In this document: piece by piece, positions 40,208 to 50,950 of the stretch
Layout of the letters: each line of letters starts with the position of its first letter
How positions within the stretch are numbered: position 1 is the stretch's first letter
Assembly (NCBI RefSeq): GCF_039526385.1
Contig: NZ_BAAAIX010000034.1
Location: 124,001 to 188,000, forward strand
Source: Luteococcus peritonei
GTDB taxonomy: Bacteria > Actinomycetota > Actinomycetes > Propionibacteriales > Propionibacteriaceae
Direction: 5' to 3'
DNA: 64,000 bases
Position numbers and translations under genes: made by a program
The notes under the pieces: generated by a model
What the model saw: the letters and a program-made list of their open reading frames with translations, nothing else
What the model was told of the DNA's origin: nothing
Database searches by the model: none

Positions 40208-41002
40208 TCAGTGGGCGACGCGGCCCAGAAAGGCGCGGGTGCGCTCCTCGCGGGGGTTGCCGATCACCTCGTCGGGGCTGCCCTGCTCCACCACGACGCC
40301 GCCGTCCATGAAGACGACGCGGTCGGCCACCTCGCGGGCGAAGCCGATCTCGTGGGTCACCACGATCATGGTCATGCCCTTGGCGGCCAGGTCCTTCATG
40401 GTGTTCAGCACCTCGCCCACCAGCTCCGGGTCCAGCGCGCTGGTCGGCTCGTCGAAGAGCATCAGGTCGGGATCCATCGCCAGGGCGCGGGCGATCGCCA
40501 CCCGCTGCTGCTGGCCGCCGGAGAGCTGGCTGGGGTAGGAGGCACCACGATCGCCCAGGCCCACCTGGGCCAGCAGCTCCGTGGCCCGCTGCTCCGCCTC
40601 GGCGCGCGGGGTGCGCTTGACCACCATGGGCGCCTCGGTGATGTTCTCCAGCGCCGTCTTGTGCGGGAACAGGTTGAAGCGCTGGAAGACCATGCCGATG
40701 CTGGAGCGCTGGCGGGCGATGTCCTTGTCGGTGCGGCGGTACAGCTTCCCGTCGCGCTCCTCGAGGCCCACCAGCTCGCCGTCCACCCAGATCCGGCCGC
40801 CGGTGAGCGTCTCCATCTGGTTGATCAGCCGCAGGAAGGTGGTCTTGCCCGAGCCCGACGGGCCCAGCAGCACGACGACCTCGCCGCGGTGCACCTCCAG
40901 GTCGACGCCCTTGAGCACCTCCAGGTCGCCGAAGGACTTGCGCACGTTGACCGCGCGGACCTGCACCTCGTCGGTGGGACGGTGCGACATGTTCTGGCTC
41001 AT
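40208..41002 (-). CDS. Polar amino-acid ABC transporter ATPase
   Basis: Protein of 264 aa. Walker A GPSGSGKTT, Q-loop FQRFNLFPHKTALEN, signature LSGGQQQR, Walker B LMLFDEPTSALD and VTHEIGFAREVADRV are the GlnQ/GltI-system pattern. ATG 41002 shares one base with the permease stop. It is the third gene of an SBP-permease-ATPase operon on the minus strand. Confidence 0.94.
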   Translation of the reverse strand: MSQNMSHRPTDEVQVRAVNVRKSFGDLEVLKGVDLEVHRGEVVVLLGPSGSGKTTFLRLINQMETLTGGRIWVDGELVGLEERDGKLYRRTDKDIARQRSSIGMVFQRFNLFPHKTALENITEAPMVVKRTPRAEAEQRATELLAQVGLGDRGASYPSQLSGGQQQRVAIARALAMDPDLMLFDEPTSALDPELVGEVLNTMKDLAAKGMTMIVVTHEIGFAREVADRVVFMDGGVVVEQGSPDEVIGNPREERTRAFLGRVAH

Positions 41003-41964
41003 CAGTGGTCCGTTCCGGTGTAGGACAGCGGGGCGTAACCGCGGCCGAAGCGCTTCTCCAGCCAGGACTGGCCCCACATCATCAGGCTCGTGGTGATCAG
41101 GTAGTAGAGGCAGGCTGCCATGTAGACCGGGATCATCTTGTAGTAGTTGGTGCCGATGCTGCGCAGCTGGAAGAGCATCTCACCGGCCAGCGGCAGCGCC
41201 ACCAGCAGCGAGGTGTCCTTGAACATGGCGATGGTCTCGTTGCCCATCGGCGGCACGATCACGCGCATCGCCTGGGGCAGGATGATGCGACGCATCGCCT
41301 GGCCGCGGTCCATGCCCAGGGCGGTGGCGGCCTCGTGCTGGCCCTTGTCGACGCTGATGATGCCGGAGCGGGCGATCTCGCTGAAGTAGGCCGCCTCGCT
41401 CAGCGCCAGGCCCAGGATGGCGCCCAGGTAGCCGGTGAAGAGCTGGTTGGCGTCCAGGGTGGCGATCCGCAGCGTGCCGTCCAGACCGAGCAGGTCCATG
41501 ATCTGACGGTCATAGGGGATGCCGATGCCCACCCCGTTGGGGAAGAAGGCACCCGCCGCGCCCAGGATGGAGAGCAGCACGTAGCGCGGGATGGAGCGGA
41601 AGAACCAGGCATAGGCGAAGGCCACGCCGCTGAGCAGCTTGTTCGGGCTCATCCGCATCACGGCCAGCAGGACGCCGCCCAGGACACCCAGCACCATGGC
41701 ACCGGCGGTCACCAGCAGCACGCCCAGGAAGAAGCCGTAGACCACCGGGGTCTGGCGCATGGCGTCGAGGGTGAAGCCCCAGTCGAAGGCCGGGTTGGTG
41801 GCGAGCTGGTGCACCACCATGGCCAGCACGAGGGCCACCACGACGGCTCCCACCGTGCGCCAGGGGTGGCGCACCGGCACGGCGTCGATCACGTCGGTGC
41901 TCTGGGTGCTCTCGGCCTTCGCGGGGCCCTCGTGCCCCGCGGACGGGTTCGCTGCGGTGCTCAC
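41002..41964 (-). CDS. Polar amino-acid ABC transporter permease
   Basis: Protein of 320 aa with a cytoplasmic N-terminus of about 45 residues and about six helices. The EAA-type loop reads EAATALGMDRGQAMRRIILPQAMRVIVPPMGNE, the standard contact with the ATPase in HisM/GlnP-like permeases (shown here as key residues E, A, G at 250-262). Only one permease is encoded, so it probably works as a homodimer. The GTG start overlaps the binding-protein stop by 4 nt. Confidence 0.9.
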   Translation of the reverse strand: MSTAANPSAGHEGPAKAESTQSTDVIDAVPVRHPWRTVGAVVVALVLAMVVHQLATNPAFDWGFTLDAMRQTPVVYGFFLGVLLVTAGAMVLGVLGGVLLAVMRMSPNKLLSGVAFAYAWFFRSIPRYVLLSILGAAGAFFPNGVGIGIPYDRQIMDLLGLDGTLRIATLDANQLFTGYLGAILGLALSEAAYFSEIARSGIISVDKGQHEAATALGMDRGQAMRRIILPQAMRVIVPPMGNETIAMFKDTSLLVALPLAGEMLFQLRSIGTNYYKMIPVYMAACLYYLITTSLMMWGQSWLEKRFGRGYAPLSYTGTDH

Positions 41965-42854
41965 GGGTTCACCTGGAAGGAGTCGATGGCGCCGTCCGCC
42001 TGGCCCCACTCGGCCAGGACCTGGTCGTAGTGGCCGCTGGCGCGCACGTCGTCGAAGGCCTGCCGGATCGCCTCCGCGAACTCGGTCTGTGCCTTGGGCA
42101 CCACGACGCCATAGGGCGCCGCGTCATAGGACTCGCCGAGCTGCTCGATCTTGTCGCCCGACATCTTGATCGCATAGAGCGCGATGGGGGAGTCGGCGGC
42201 GATCGCCTGCGCCCGGCCGCTCACCAGCGCCGCGGTGGCCTCACCCTGGTCGGTGAAGCTCAGCAGGTTGATCCGGTTGCTGCCGCAGCCGGCCTGCGCC
42301 GCCTTCATCTCGGCCTCCTGCACCGTGCCGGTCTGCACCGCGATGGTGCGGCCGCAGGGCTTGCCCTGCTCCAGCTGCTGGGGATTGCCCTTGGCCACGG
42401 CCCACAGCGAGCCGGCCGACAGGTAGCTGACCATGGTGACGCTCTTCTCGCGCTCCTTGGTGACGGTGAAGGCGCTCACGCCCACGTCGTACTTCCTGGC
42501 CTGGATGCCGATCAGGATCTGGTCGAAGGGGGACTGCTTCCACTCCACCTCGACGCCCAGCCGGTCACCCACCGCCTCGAACAGGTCGACGTCCAGCCCG
42601 GCGGTCTTCCCGCCCTCCAGGAACTCGACCGGCTTGTAGGTGGGGGAGTTGCCCACCACGATCCGGCGGCTCTTCTGGATGTCCGCGGGCAGCTTGGCGA
42701 ACAGCTCCTGGCTCGCCTCGATGGGCGGCAGCGAGGACGAGGCCCTGGTGGTGGGCATGCCGGAGCCGGTGAGGTTGTCGGCGCAGCCCGTGGCCAGCAG
42801 CAGGCTGCCGATCGCGAGCAGTCCGACGGCCCGGGCGGGCCTGGGGTGCTTCAT
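41961..42854 (-). CDS. Amino-acid ABC transporter substrate-binding lipoprotein
   Basis: Protein of 297 aa. Lipobox LLATGC places lipid-anchored Cys near residue 24. The mature part is a family 3 solute-binding protein: PTYKPVEFLEGGKTAGLDVDLF, SAFTVTKEREK, and VQTGTVQEAE are the typical ligand-pocket segments for polar amino acids. The exact amino acid is not decidable. ATG 42854 follows GGAGG; TAGGAT at 42913-42918 is the likely promoter. Confidence 0.92.
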   Translation of the reverse strand: MKHPRPARAVGLLAIGSLLLATGCADNLTGSGMPTTRASSSLPPIEASQELFAKLPADIQKSRRIVVGNSPTYKPVEFLEGGKTAGLDVDLFEAVGDRLGVEVEWKQSPFDQILIGIQARKYDVGVSAFTVTKEREKSVTMVSYLSAGSLWAVAKGNPQQLEQGKPCGRTIAVQTGTVQEAEMKAAQAGCGSNRINLLSFTDQGEATAALVSGRAQAIAADSPIALYAIKMSGDKIEQLGESYDAAPYGVVVPKAQTEFAEAIRQAFDDVRASGHYDQVLAEWGQADGAIDSFQVNP

Positions 42855-42912
42855 GCGAGAGATCCTCCAGAATGAGTGAATGGTGGCATCGTTCCACCGC
42901 AAAAACTTCGGC

Positions 42913-42918
42913 ATCCTA
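42913..42918 (-). promoter_or_regulatory. -10 hexamer TAGGAT for the amino-acid ABC operon
   Basis: TAGGAT on the minus strand predicts a leader of about 52 nt with a GGTGG-CCACC mini hairpin (42885-42901) and a GGAGG ribosome site. Confidence 0.5.
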
Positions 42919-42989
42919 TCGTCCCAACCCGTGGCCCCCTTCCCGGCGGGCCGCCGCTGGAGCGTCACGGCAGGGGGCAGGATGGCGAC

Positions 42990-43865
42990 GTGAGATCTGA
43001 CACCACCGGGGCACAGGCCCACGCACTGGCCGAGCTGCTGCATCCGGAGCGGTTGAGCGAGGTGCTGGACATCGGCGCCAACCCGCTCGACGAGCAGGCG
43101 CCCTACGCCGCCCTGCTCGCCGAAGGCCTGTGCCATGTCACCGGCTTCGAGCCCCAGCCCGAGGCCCTGGAGCGGCTGCGTCGCGAGGCCGGTCCGCACG
43201 AGACCTACCTGCCGCACGCCATCGGCGACGGTACCGAGCACGTGCTGCACACCTGCGCCATGACCGGCTTCTCCAGCCTGCTGGAGCCCGATGAGCAGCA
43301 GCTGGCGCTGCTGGTGGACTTCCCCAGGATGGCCGAGGTGGTCTCCAGCACGCCGGTGCAGACCACCCGACTGGATGACGTGGAGCACCTGGACCGGGTC
43401 GACCACCTCAAGATCGACGTGCAGGGCTCCGAGCTGATGGTCTTTCGCCACGGCCGACGCTGCCTGTCCCAGGTCACCAGCATCCAGACGGAGGTGGGTT
43501 TCCACCGGATCTACCGGGACCAGCCGCTGTTCGCCGAGGTCGACGCGGAACTGCGCCAGCAGGGCTTCGTGCCGCAGGCCTTCGTCAACATCAAGGACTG
43601 GCCGCTGGCGCCGGTGCAGTGGGCCGACGAGCTGTCCTCCACCGCCCGCCAGCTGGTGGAGGCCGACGTGCTCTACGTGCGTGACCCCGCCCGTCTCGAC
43701 CAGCTCGACGAGGAGCAACTGCGCCATCTCGTGCTGGTCTGCCACGTGGTGCACGGCCGCCACGGCATCGCCCTGCTCGGGGTGCGTGAGCTGGTGCGGC
43801 GCGGCGTCCTGGCCTGCGAGGCCGAGCAGCGCTACCGGGAGCTGGCGCTGGCCGGGCGTGGCTGA
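42990..43865 (+). CDS. FkbM family methyltransferase
   Basis: Protein of 291 aa. The SAM-binding start reads VLDIGANPLDEQAPYA, then GFEPQPEALERL. The FkbM hallmark LKIDVQGSELMVFRHG is present around residue 145. FkbM enzymes O-methylate sugars, polyketides or other small molecules; no cluster is nearby to suggest a target. GTG 42990 is chosen because the domain starts soon after; CAGGAT at 42978-42983 ends 6 nt before it and may be a leaderless -10 variant. Confidence 0.82.
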   Translation: MRSDTTGAQAHALAELLHPERLSEVLDIGANPLDEQAPYAALLAEGLCHVTGFEPQPEALERLRREAGPHETYLPHAIGDGTEHVLHTCAMTGFSSLLEPDEQQLALLVDFPRMAEVVSSTPVQTTRLDDVEHLDRVDHLKIDVQGSELMVFRHGRRCLSQVTSIQTEVGFHRIYRDQPLFAEVDAELRQQGFVPQAFVNIKDWPLAPVQWADELSSTARQLVEADVLYVRDPARLDQLDEEQLRHLVLVCHVVHGRHGIALLGVRELVRRGVLACEAEQRYRELALAGRG

Positions 43866-43879
43866 GCTGGCCTGACGCA

Positions 43880-43914
43880 CGACGCCCGCCCACCGAGATG
43901 GTGGGCGGGCGTCG
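43880..43914. terminator. Bidirectional hairpin between FkbM and YihY genes
   Basis: A 15-bp perfect stem (CGACGCCCGCCCACC and complement) with loop GAGAT separates the convergent genes. Confidence 0.75.
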
Positions 43915-43927
43915 CAGCAGGAAGCGA

Positions 43928-45079
43928 TCAGTCCTCGGGATCGACGGCGAAACCGTCCTCGTCGAGGCCGGCCTCCCGACGGGCCTCGCGGGCCTTGCGC
44001 TCGTCCTGGGCATCGGCCGGGGCGCCGGTGGCGGTCAGGCGCACCTTGCGGGCCTCGGCCTGTGCCTCGGCCTCCTTCTGCTCGGACTTCTCGATGCCAC
44101 TGGTGTCCCGCGGGGGGAGCTGCAGGGTCTGCTCGGCCCGCATCCCGGCCTGCAGCTCGCGGGCGCGTTCCAGCTCGGAGTCCACCTCGGCGCCGAAGAG
44201 CAGGGCCAGATTCGTCAGCCACAGCCACAGCAGCATCACGATGACACCGGCCATCGCGCCGTAGGTCTTGGAGTAGTTGCCGGCGGTGGAGACGTAGAGG
44301 GCGAAGAGCAGCGAGGCGGCGATCCAGATGGCGATCGCCACCGCCGAGCCCACCGAGAGCCAGGTGAACTTCGGCTGCCGCACGTTCGGGGTGAAGTGGT
44401 AGAGCACGGCCACCATCAGCACCATCAGCAGCAGCATGACCGGCCACTTGGCCCAGTTCCACACCGTCACGGCGGTGGAGCCCAGCCCCACCACGTCGCC
44501 GATCGCCTGGGCCACCGGACCCGAGACCACCATCGCCACCAGCATCAGCGCGGCGCCCAGCACCAGCACCAGGGTGATGGCGAGGTTCACCGGACGCAGC
44601 TTCCACACGGGACGCCCTTCGGCCACCTCGTAGACCCGGTTCATGGCCCGGCCGAAGGCACCCACGTAGCCGGAGGCCGACCACAGCGCGGAGAGCAGGC
44701 CGATCACCAGCGCCAGGCCGGTGCCGCGGGAGTTGACCATCTGGGTCAGCGGGTCCTTGATCTGCTGGTAGGCGTCACCGGGTGCCAGCTGGCGCACCAC
44801 GTCCAGCAGGGCCTGCGTGCCACCCTCGGACTGGCCGAACAGGGCCAGCAGCGAGACCAGCGCCAGCAGCGCGGGGAAGATCGCCAGCACGGTGTAGTAG
44901 GTCAGCGCGGCGGCCAGGTCGGTGCACTGGTCGTTGGAGAACTCGCGCAGCGCATTCTTCGCGGTGAACTTCCAGCCGGGACGCTGCACGTCGCTGGGGG
45001 AGTCAGGCTTGCGCGGGTCGTCGGGGTGAGGTGCCTCGGCCGCCCGCTGGCGGGTCTCGGCGGTCTTGTCGTCACTCAT
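43928..45079 (-). CDS. YihY/BrkB family membrane protein
   Basis: Protein of 383 aa with six central helices. The segment LAAALTYYTVLAIFPALLAL is the family hallmark (DxAAALTYY-x(5)-P). N-terminal (about 45 aa) and C-terminal (about 80 aa) extensions are highly charged and cytoplasmic. The older name ribonuclease BN is considered wrong for this family; its function is unknown, possibly transport. ATG 45079 follows TGGAGG; TAGCTT at 45114-45119 is a likely -10. Confidence 0.88.
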   Translation of the reverse strand: MSDDKTAETRQRAAEAPHPDDPRKPDSPSDVQRPGWKFTAKNALREFSNDQCTDLAAALTYYTVLAIFPALLALVSLLALFGQSEGGTQALLDVVRQLAPGDAYQQIKDPLTQMVNSRGTGLALVIGLLSALWSASGYVGAFGRAMNRVYEVAEGRPVWKLRPVNLAITLVLVLGAALMLVAMVVSGPVAQAIGDVVGLGSTAVTVWNWAKWPVMLLLMVLMVAVLYHFTPNVRQPKFTWLSVGSAVAIAIWIAASLLFALYVSTAGNYSKTYGAMAGVIVMLLWLWLTNLALLFGAEVDSELERARELQAGMRAEQTLQLPPRDTSGIEKSEQKEAEAQAEARKVRLTATGAPADAQDERKAREARREAGLDEDGFAVDPED

Positions 45080-45113
45080 GGGTGCCTCCAGGGAAAGACG
45101 GATGTCGGGCTCG

Positions 45114-45119
45114 AAGCTA
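45114..45119 (-). promoter_or_regulatory. -10 hexamer TAGCTT for the YihY gene
   Basis: On the minus strand TAGCTT predicts a leader of about 28 nt that includes CTGGAGG. Confidence 0.4.
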
Positions 45120-45184
45120 CCGAGGCGCGGGCAGGCCTGTCCCCGCGACGCGACTGCCTTTCGCGATCGGCGTAGGGCTCTGGC

Positions 45185-45190
45185 TAGGCT
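45185..45190 (+). promoter_or_regulatory. -10 hexamer TAGGCT for the DUF948 gene
   Basis: TAGGCT predicts a start near 45197 and a 35-nt leader carrying AGGAGG and a four-codon mini-ORF at 45221-45235. Confidence 0.5.
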
Positions 45191-45220
45191 GGAGCGGCCC
45201 GCCGGAGCAGGAGGGCAGGA

Positions 45221-45235
45221 ATGAGGCAAGCATGA
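45221..45235 (+). other. Four-codon mini-ORF overlapping the DUF948 start
   Basis: ATG at 45221 lies 6 nt after AGGAGG (45209-45214), encodes four residues (MRQA), and ends in TGA that overlaps the ATG at 45232 as ATGA. The main ATG has only a weaker GAGG at 45223-45226. The arrangement could couple translation of DUF948 to the mini-ORF, or be chance. Confidence 0.4.
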
Positions 45236-45693
45236 GCTGGGGAGAGATCGCCGGCCTGGTGGCCGCGGCCGCCGCCGTGGTCTTCGTGGCGCTGTGCGCG
45301 GTCCCGCTGCTCAAGCTGGGCGGCGTGATGGACGAACTGCGCGTCGTGGTGCGCGACCTCGGGAAGGGCACCACGCCCATCCTGGAGGAGCTGCAGGGCA
45401 CCGTCGGCACCACCACCCAGGAGATCGCCAGGCTCAGCCAGGTGACCGAGGAGCTGGCCAAGATGAGCCACGACGCCTCCACCGTCACCGGCCAGGCCGC
45501 CAACGTCTCCACGGTGGTCACCACCCCGCTGGTCAAGACCGCCGAGGTGGTGGGCAAGGCCTCCACCGCGGCCCGCGACGTGGGCCGTCGGGTGCAGGAG
45601 CGCCGACCGCGTCGCCGGGCCCACGACCCCGCCGGCGAGCTGGAGGCCGGCCCGCAGCGGGCCGCCGAGGCCGCGGAGGACCTCGAGGACTGA
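45232..45693 (+). CDS. DUF948 family membrane-anchored protein
   Basis: Protein of 153 aa. One N-terminal helix (about 8-28) is followed by a soluble coiled-coil-like region rich in Thr, Val and Glu with regular heptads (about 35-115), then an Arg/Ala/Glu-rich tail. This matches DUF948 proteins (YtxG-like general-stress proteins in Firmicutes); function is unknown. Its position just before alaS is conserved in many Actinomycetota. Confidence 0.82.
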   Translation: MSWGEIAGLVAAAAAVVFVALCAVPLLKLGGVMDELRVVVRDLGKGTTPILEELQGTVGTTTQEIARLSQVTEELAKMSHDASTVTGQAANVSTVVTTPLVKTAEVVGKASTAARDVGRRVQERRPRRRAHDPAGELEAGPQRAAEAAEDLED

Positions 45694-45745
45694 GACGGCT
45701 CACCGCCACCTCGCGCGCGGTCGCGGCCGTGCCCGCAGTACCCGA

Positions 45746-45751
45746 TAGGCT
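45746..45751 (+). promoter_or_regulatory. -10 hexamer TAGGCT for alaS
   Basis: TAGGCT predicts a leader of about 68 nt before ATG 45826. CTCGTG early and CACGAG late in the leader can pair. No classical T-box is seen. Confidence 0.5.
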
Positions 45752-45825
45752 GGACCGGCTCGTGCCCGTACGCGACAGGCACCGCAGCAACAGCCCCACC
45801 CACGAGAGCACCAAGGACACCACTG

Positions 45826-48504
<2,679 letters not shown>

Positions 48505-48506
48505 GC

Positions 48507-48983
48507 GTGGCGCTGAGCAGCGAACGAGGGGTCCTGCTGGCCCTGGACTGGGGCAAGGCCCGGATCGGCGTCGCGGCCTGCGACGCCGATCGGATCCTCG
48601 CCTATCCCGTGGAGACGGTGCCCAACCTGCCCAAGGACCCCGCGCAGACCCTGCGCCGGATCGAGCAGCTGGTGGCCGAGTACGAGCCGGTCGAGGTGCT
48701 GCTGGGCCTGCCCATCTCGCTGGCCGGCGACGAGGGGCTGGCCGCGCAGCGGATGCGCGAGGTGGCCGCCCAGCTGACCGACCGGCTGGGCGCGACACCG
48801 GTGACACTCGTCGACGAGAGACTGACCAGCGCCACCGCGCACCGTAGGCTCTCCCAGGCAGGCAAGAATTCGCGCCAGCGGCGCGGCATGATCGACCAGA
48901 TGGCCGCGGTGGCCATCCTGGAGCAGGCCCTCGCCGAGGGCGGTGCCGCACCCGGCACGACCGACGAAGGTAGGACATCGTGA
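48507..48983 (+). CDS. ruvX: RuvX/YqgF putative pre-16S rRNA nuclease
   Basis: Protein of 158 aa. LALDWGKARIGVA, VLLGLPISLAGDEG and LVDERLTSATAHR are the family motifs; YqgF takes part in 16S rRNA 5' maturation. GTG 48507 lies 2 nt after the alaS stop and the gene overlaps mltG by 4 nt (GTGA). The alaS-ruvX-mltG order is widely conserved. Confidence 0.93.
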   Translation: MALSSERGVLLALDWGKARIGVAACDADRILAYPVETVPNLPKDPAQTLRRIEQLVAEYEPVEVLLGLPISLAGDEGLAAQRMREVAAQLTDRLGATPVTLVDERLTSATAHRRLSQAGKNSRQRRGMIDQMAAVAILEQALAEGGAAPGTTDEGRTS

Positions 48984-50107
48984 GCAGCTTGTTCTCGGAC
49001 GACGACGGCAAGACCGACTGGCAGAAGGTCGGCTACCACGGTCGCAGCGCCTTCGCGGTCCTGCTGAGCCTGGCCGTGCTGGTCGGCGGAGGCTGGTTCG
49101 CCGCCAGCAAGGCCCACGACGCCTACATGTCCTGGCGCACCGCGGACAACTACATCGGGCAGAGCGACAGCCCGGTCACCATCACCATCCCGAACGGCGC
49201 CACCGGCACCGCGATGGGCGACCTGCTGGTCAAGAACGACGTGGTGAAGTCCCGCAAGGCCTTCCTCAAGGCACTGGCCGCGAATGACGACTCGGACAAG
49301 ATCCAGGCCGGCACGTACCAGATGTTCAAGCAGATGTCGGCCGATGCCGCCGTCGCGCGGCTGCTCGACCCGAAGGCCCAGCTGCGCAACCAGGTGACCG
49401 TCCCCGAGGGCATGTGGCAGAGCGACATCTTCGCCCTGCTGAGCAAGCGCACCAAGATTCCGGTGGCGCAGTTCCAGGCCGCGGCGAAGAACCCGAAGGC
49501 GCTCGGCTACCCGGCCTACGTCAAGAACACCGAGGGCTACCTCTTCCCGGAGACCTACGAGATGGGCCAGAAGCCCACCGCCACCAGCATCCTCAAGCTG
49601 ATGGCCGCCCAGTACAAGCAGGTGGCCGAGCAGAACGACCTGGTGGGCCGGGCCAAGGAGATGGACCTGGAGCCCAACGAGGTGATGACCGTGGCCTCGA
49701 TCCTGGAGGCCGAGGCCAAGGCCAAGGACATGCCCATGGTGGCCGGCATCATCTACAACCGCCTGGAGAACGGCACCCCGCTGGGCCTGGACTCCACCGC
49801 CCACTACCAGCTCAAGATCCCGATGAACAAGCCGCTGCCGTCCGGCTTCCAGGACAAGGGCACCGACAGCTCGTACAACACCTATGCCAACACCGGCCTG
49901 CCCGACGGCCCGATCAGCTCGCCGGGCGAGGCGGCGATCAAGGCCGCCCTCAACCCCACCGAGAGCGACTACCAGTACTGGCTGACGGTGAACTTCGCCA
50001 CCGGCGAGACCAAGTTCGCCGAGACGCTGGACGAGCACAACAAGAACCTGCGCGAGTGGGAGGCCTGGTGCAAGACCGCCAAGGACAAGTCGGGTTGCCC
50101 GGCCTGA
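48980..50107 (+). CDS. mltG: Endolytic murein transglycosylase MltG (YceG-like)
   Basis: Protein of 375 aa with a cytoplasmic N-terminus of about 25 residues, one helix (about 26-46), and an extracytoplasmic YceG domain. Catalytic Glu is within TVASILEAEA (Glu243), and LDSTAHYQL plus NTYANTGLPDGPISSPGE close the active-site groove. MltG cleaves nascent glycan strands and sets their length. No LysM domain is evident. GTG 48980 overlaps the ruvX stop. Confidence 0.94.
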   Translation: MSSLFSDDDGKTDWQKVGYHGRSAFAVLLSLAVLVGGGWFAASKAHDAYMSWRTADNYIGQSDSPVTITIPNGATGTAMGDLLVKNDVVKSRKAFLKALAANDDSDKIQAGTYQMFKQMSADAAVARLLDPKAQLRNQVTVPEGMWQSDIFALLSKRTKIPVAQFQAAAKNPKALGYPAYVKNTEGYLFPETYEMGQKPTATSILKLMAAQYKQVAEQNDLVGRAKEMDLEPNEVMTVASILEAEAKAKDMPMVAGIIYNRLENGTPLGLDSTAHYQLKIPMNKPLPSGFQDKGTDSSYNTYANTGLPDGPISSPGEAAIKAALNPTESDYQYWLTVNFATGETKFAETLDEHNKNLREWEAWCKTAKDKSGCPA

Positions 50108-50115
50108 CCGAGGGC

Positions 50116-50937
50116 GTGGCCCGGGCGGCGGTGATCGGCCATCCGGTGGCCCACTCGCTGTCCCCGGCGCTGCACCGTGCCGCCCACGCCCAGCTCGGTC
50201 TGGACTGGCACTACGAGGCCATCGACGTCGAACCCGGCGGGGTGGACGGCTTCCTGGCAGGACTCGACGAGTTCTGGCGAGGTCTCAGCGTCACCATGCC
50301 GCACAAGGAGGCGATCCGCCGCCACGGCAGCGGCGACGAGCTGGTGGAGCTCACCGGGGTGGCCAACACCTGGGTCCGCATCCCCGGCGCCGAACCGCTG
50401 GTGCGCAATACCGACGTGGGCGGCTACCAGCTGGCGCTGTCAGAGGCCGGGATCGGCGCGCTGGACAGTGCGGTGGTGGTGGGCAACGGCGCCACGGCCC
50501 GCTCCGCCGTGGTGGCCCTGCGCCAGCTTGGCGTGGAACGGGTGCAGCTGCTGGCCCGTGACCCGCAGCGGGCCCAGGAGCTGCGCGGCTTCTGCTCGAA
50601 CACGCTCGGCATGCTCTGCAAGGTCTCGCCGCTGCGCCACGCGCAGGTGATCGAGTCCGACATCCTGGTCTCCACCGTCCCGGCGGCCGGCGTGGAGCCG
50701 GTCGCCGAGGAGCTGGCGGCAGCCGTCCAGGTGGTCTTCGACTCGGTCTACGATCCCTGGCCCACCGCCCTCGCGCGGGCGGCCGAGGCCCGCGGCCGCC
50801 TCACCCTCAACGGGCTGGACCTGCTGGCCGGCCAGGCCGTCGAGCAGGTCCGGCTGATGACCGGCGGGGGAGAGGTCGGCTACGAGCTGCTCCGTTCTGC
50901 AGGGCAAGAAGCGCTGGGGGCACGCGGCGCCATCTGA
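50116..50937 (+). CDS. aroE: Shikimate dehydrogenase
   Basis: Protein of 273 aa. It reduces 3-dehydroshikimate with NADPH. GHPVAHSLSPALHRAA binds shikimate, and TMPHKEA has the catalytic Lys. VVGNGATARSAVVAL is the dinucleotide loop and NGLDLLAGQAVEQ the C-terminal motif. The start is uncertain: GTG 50116 lies 8 nt after the mltG stop without a strong ribosome site, so it relies on coupling. Confidence 0.92.
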   Translation: MARAAVIGHPVAHSLSPALHRAAHAQLGLDWHYEAIDVEPGGVDGFLAGLDEFWRGLSVTMPHKEAIRRHGSGDELVELTGVANTWVRIPGAEPLVRNTDVGGYQLALSEAGIGALDSAVVVGNGATARSAVVALRQLGVERVQLLARDPQRAQELRGFCSNTLGMLCKVSPLRHAQVIESDILVSTVPAAGVEPVAEELAAAVQVVFDSVYDPWPTALARAAEARGRLTLNGLDLLAGQAVEQVRLMTGGGEVGYELLRSAGQEALGARGAI

Positions 50938-50950
50938 GAGGATTGCTGCC

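Noticed and set aside
43928..45079. Ribonuclease BN
   Set aside because: The YihY/BrkB family was once labelled this way, but the real RNase BN is a metallo-beta-lactamase protein; this is an integral membrane protein.
45746..45825. T-box or other tRNA-sensing leader before alaS
   Set aside because: The leader is about 70 nt, too short for a T-box, and the conserved T-box sequence is absent.
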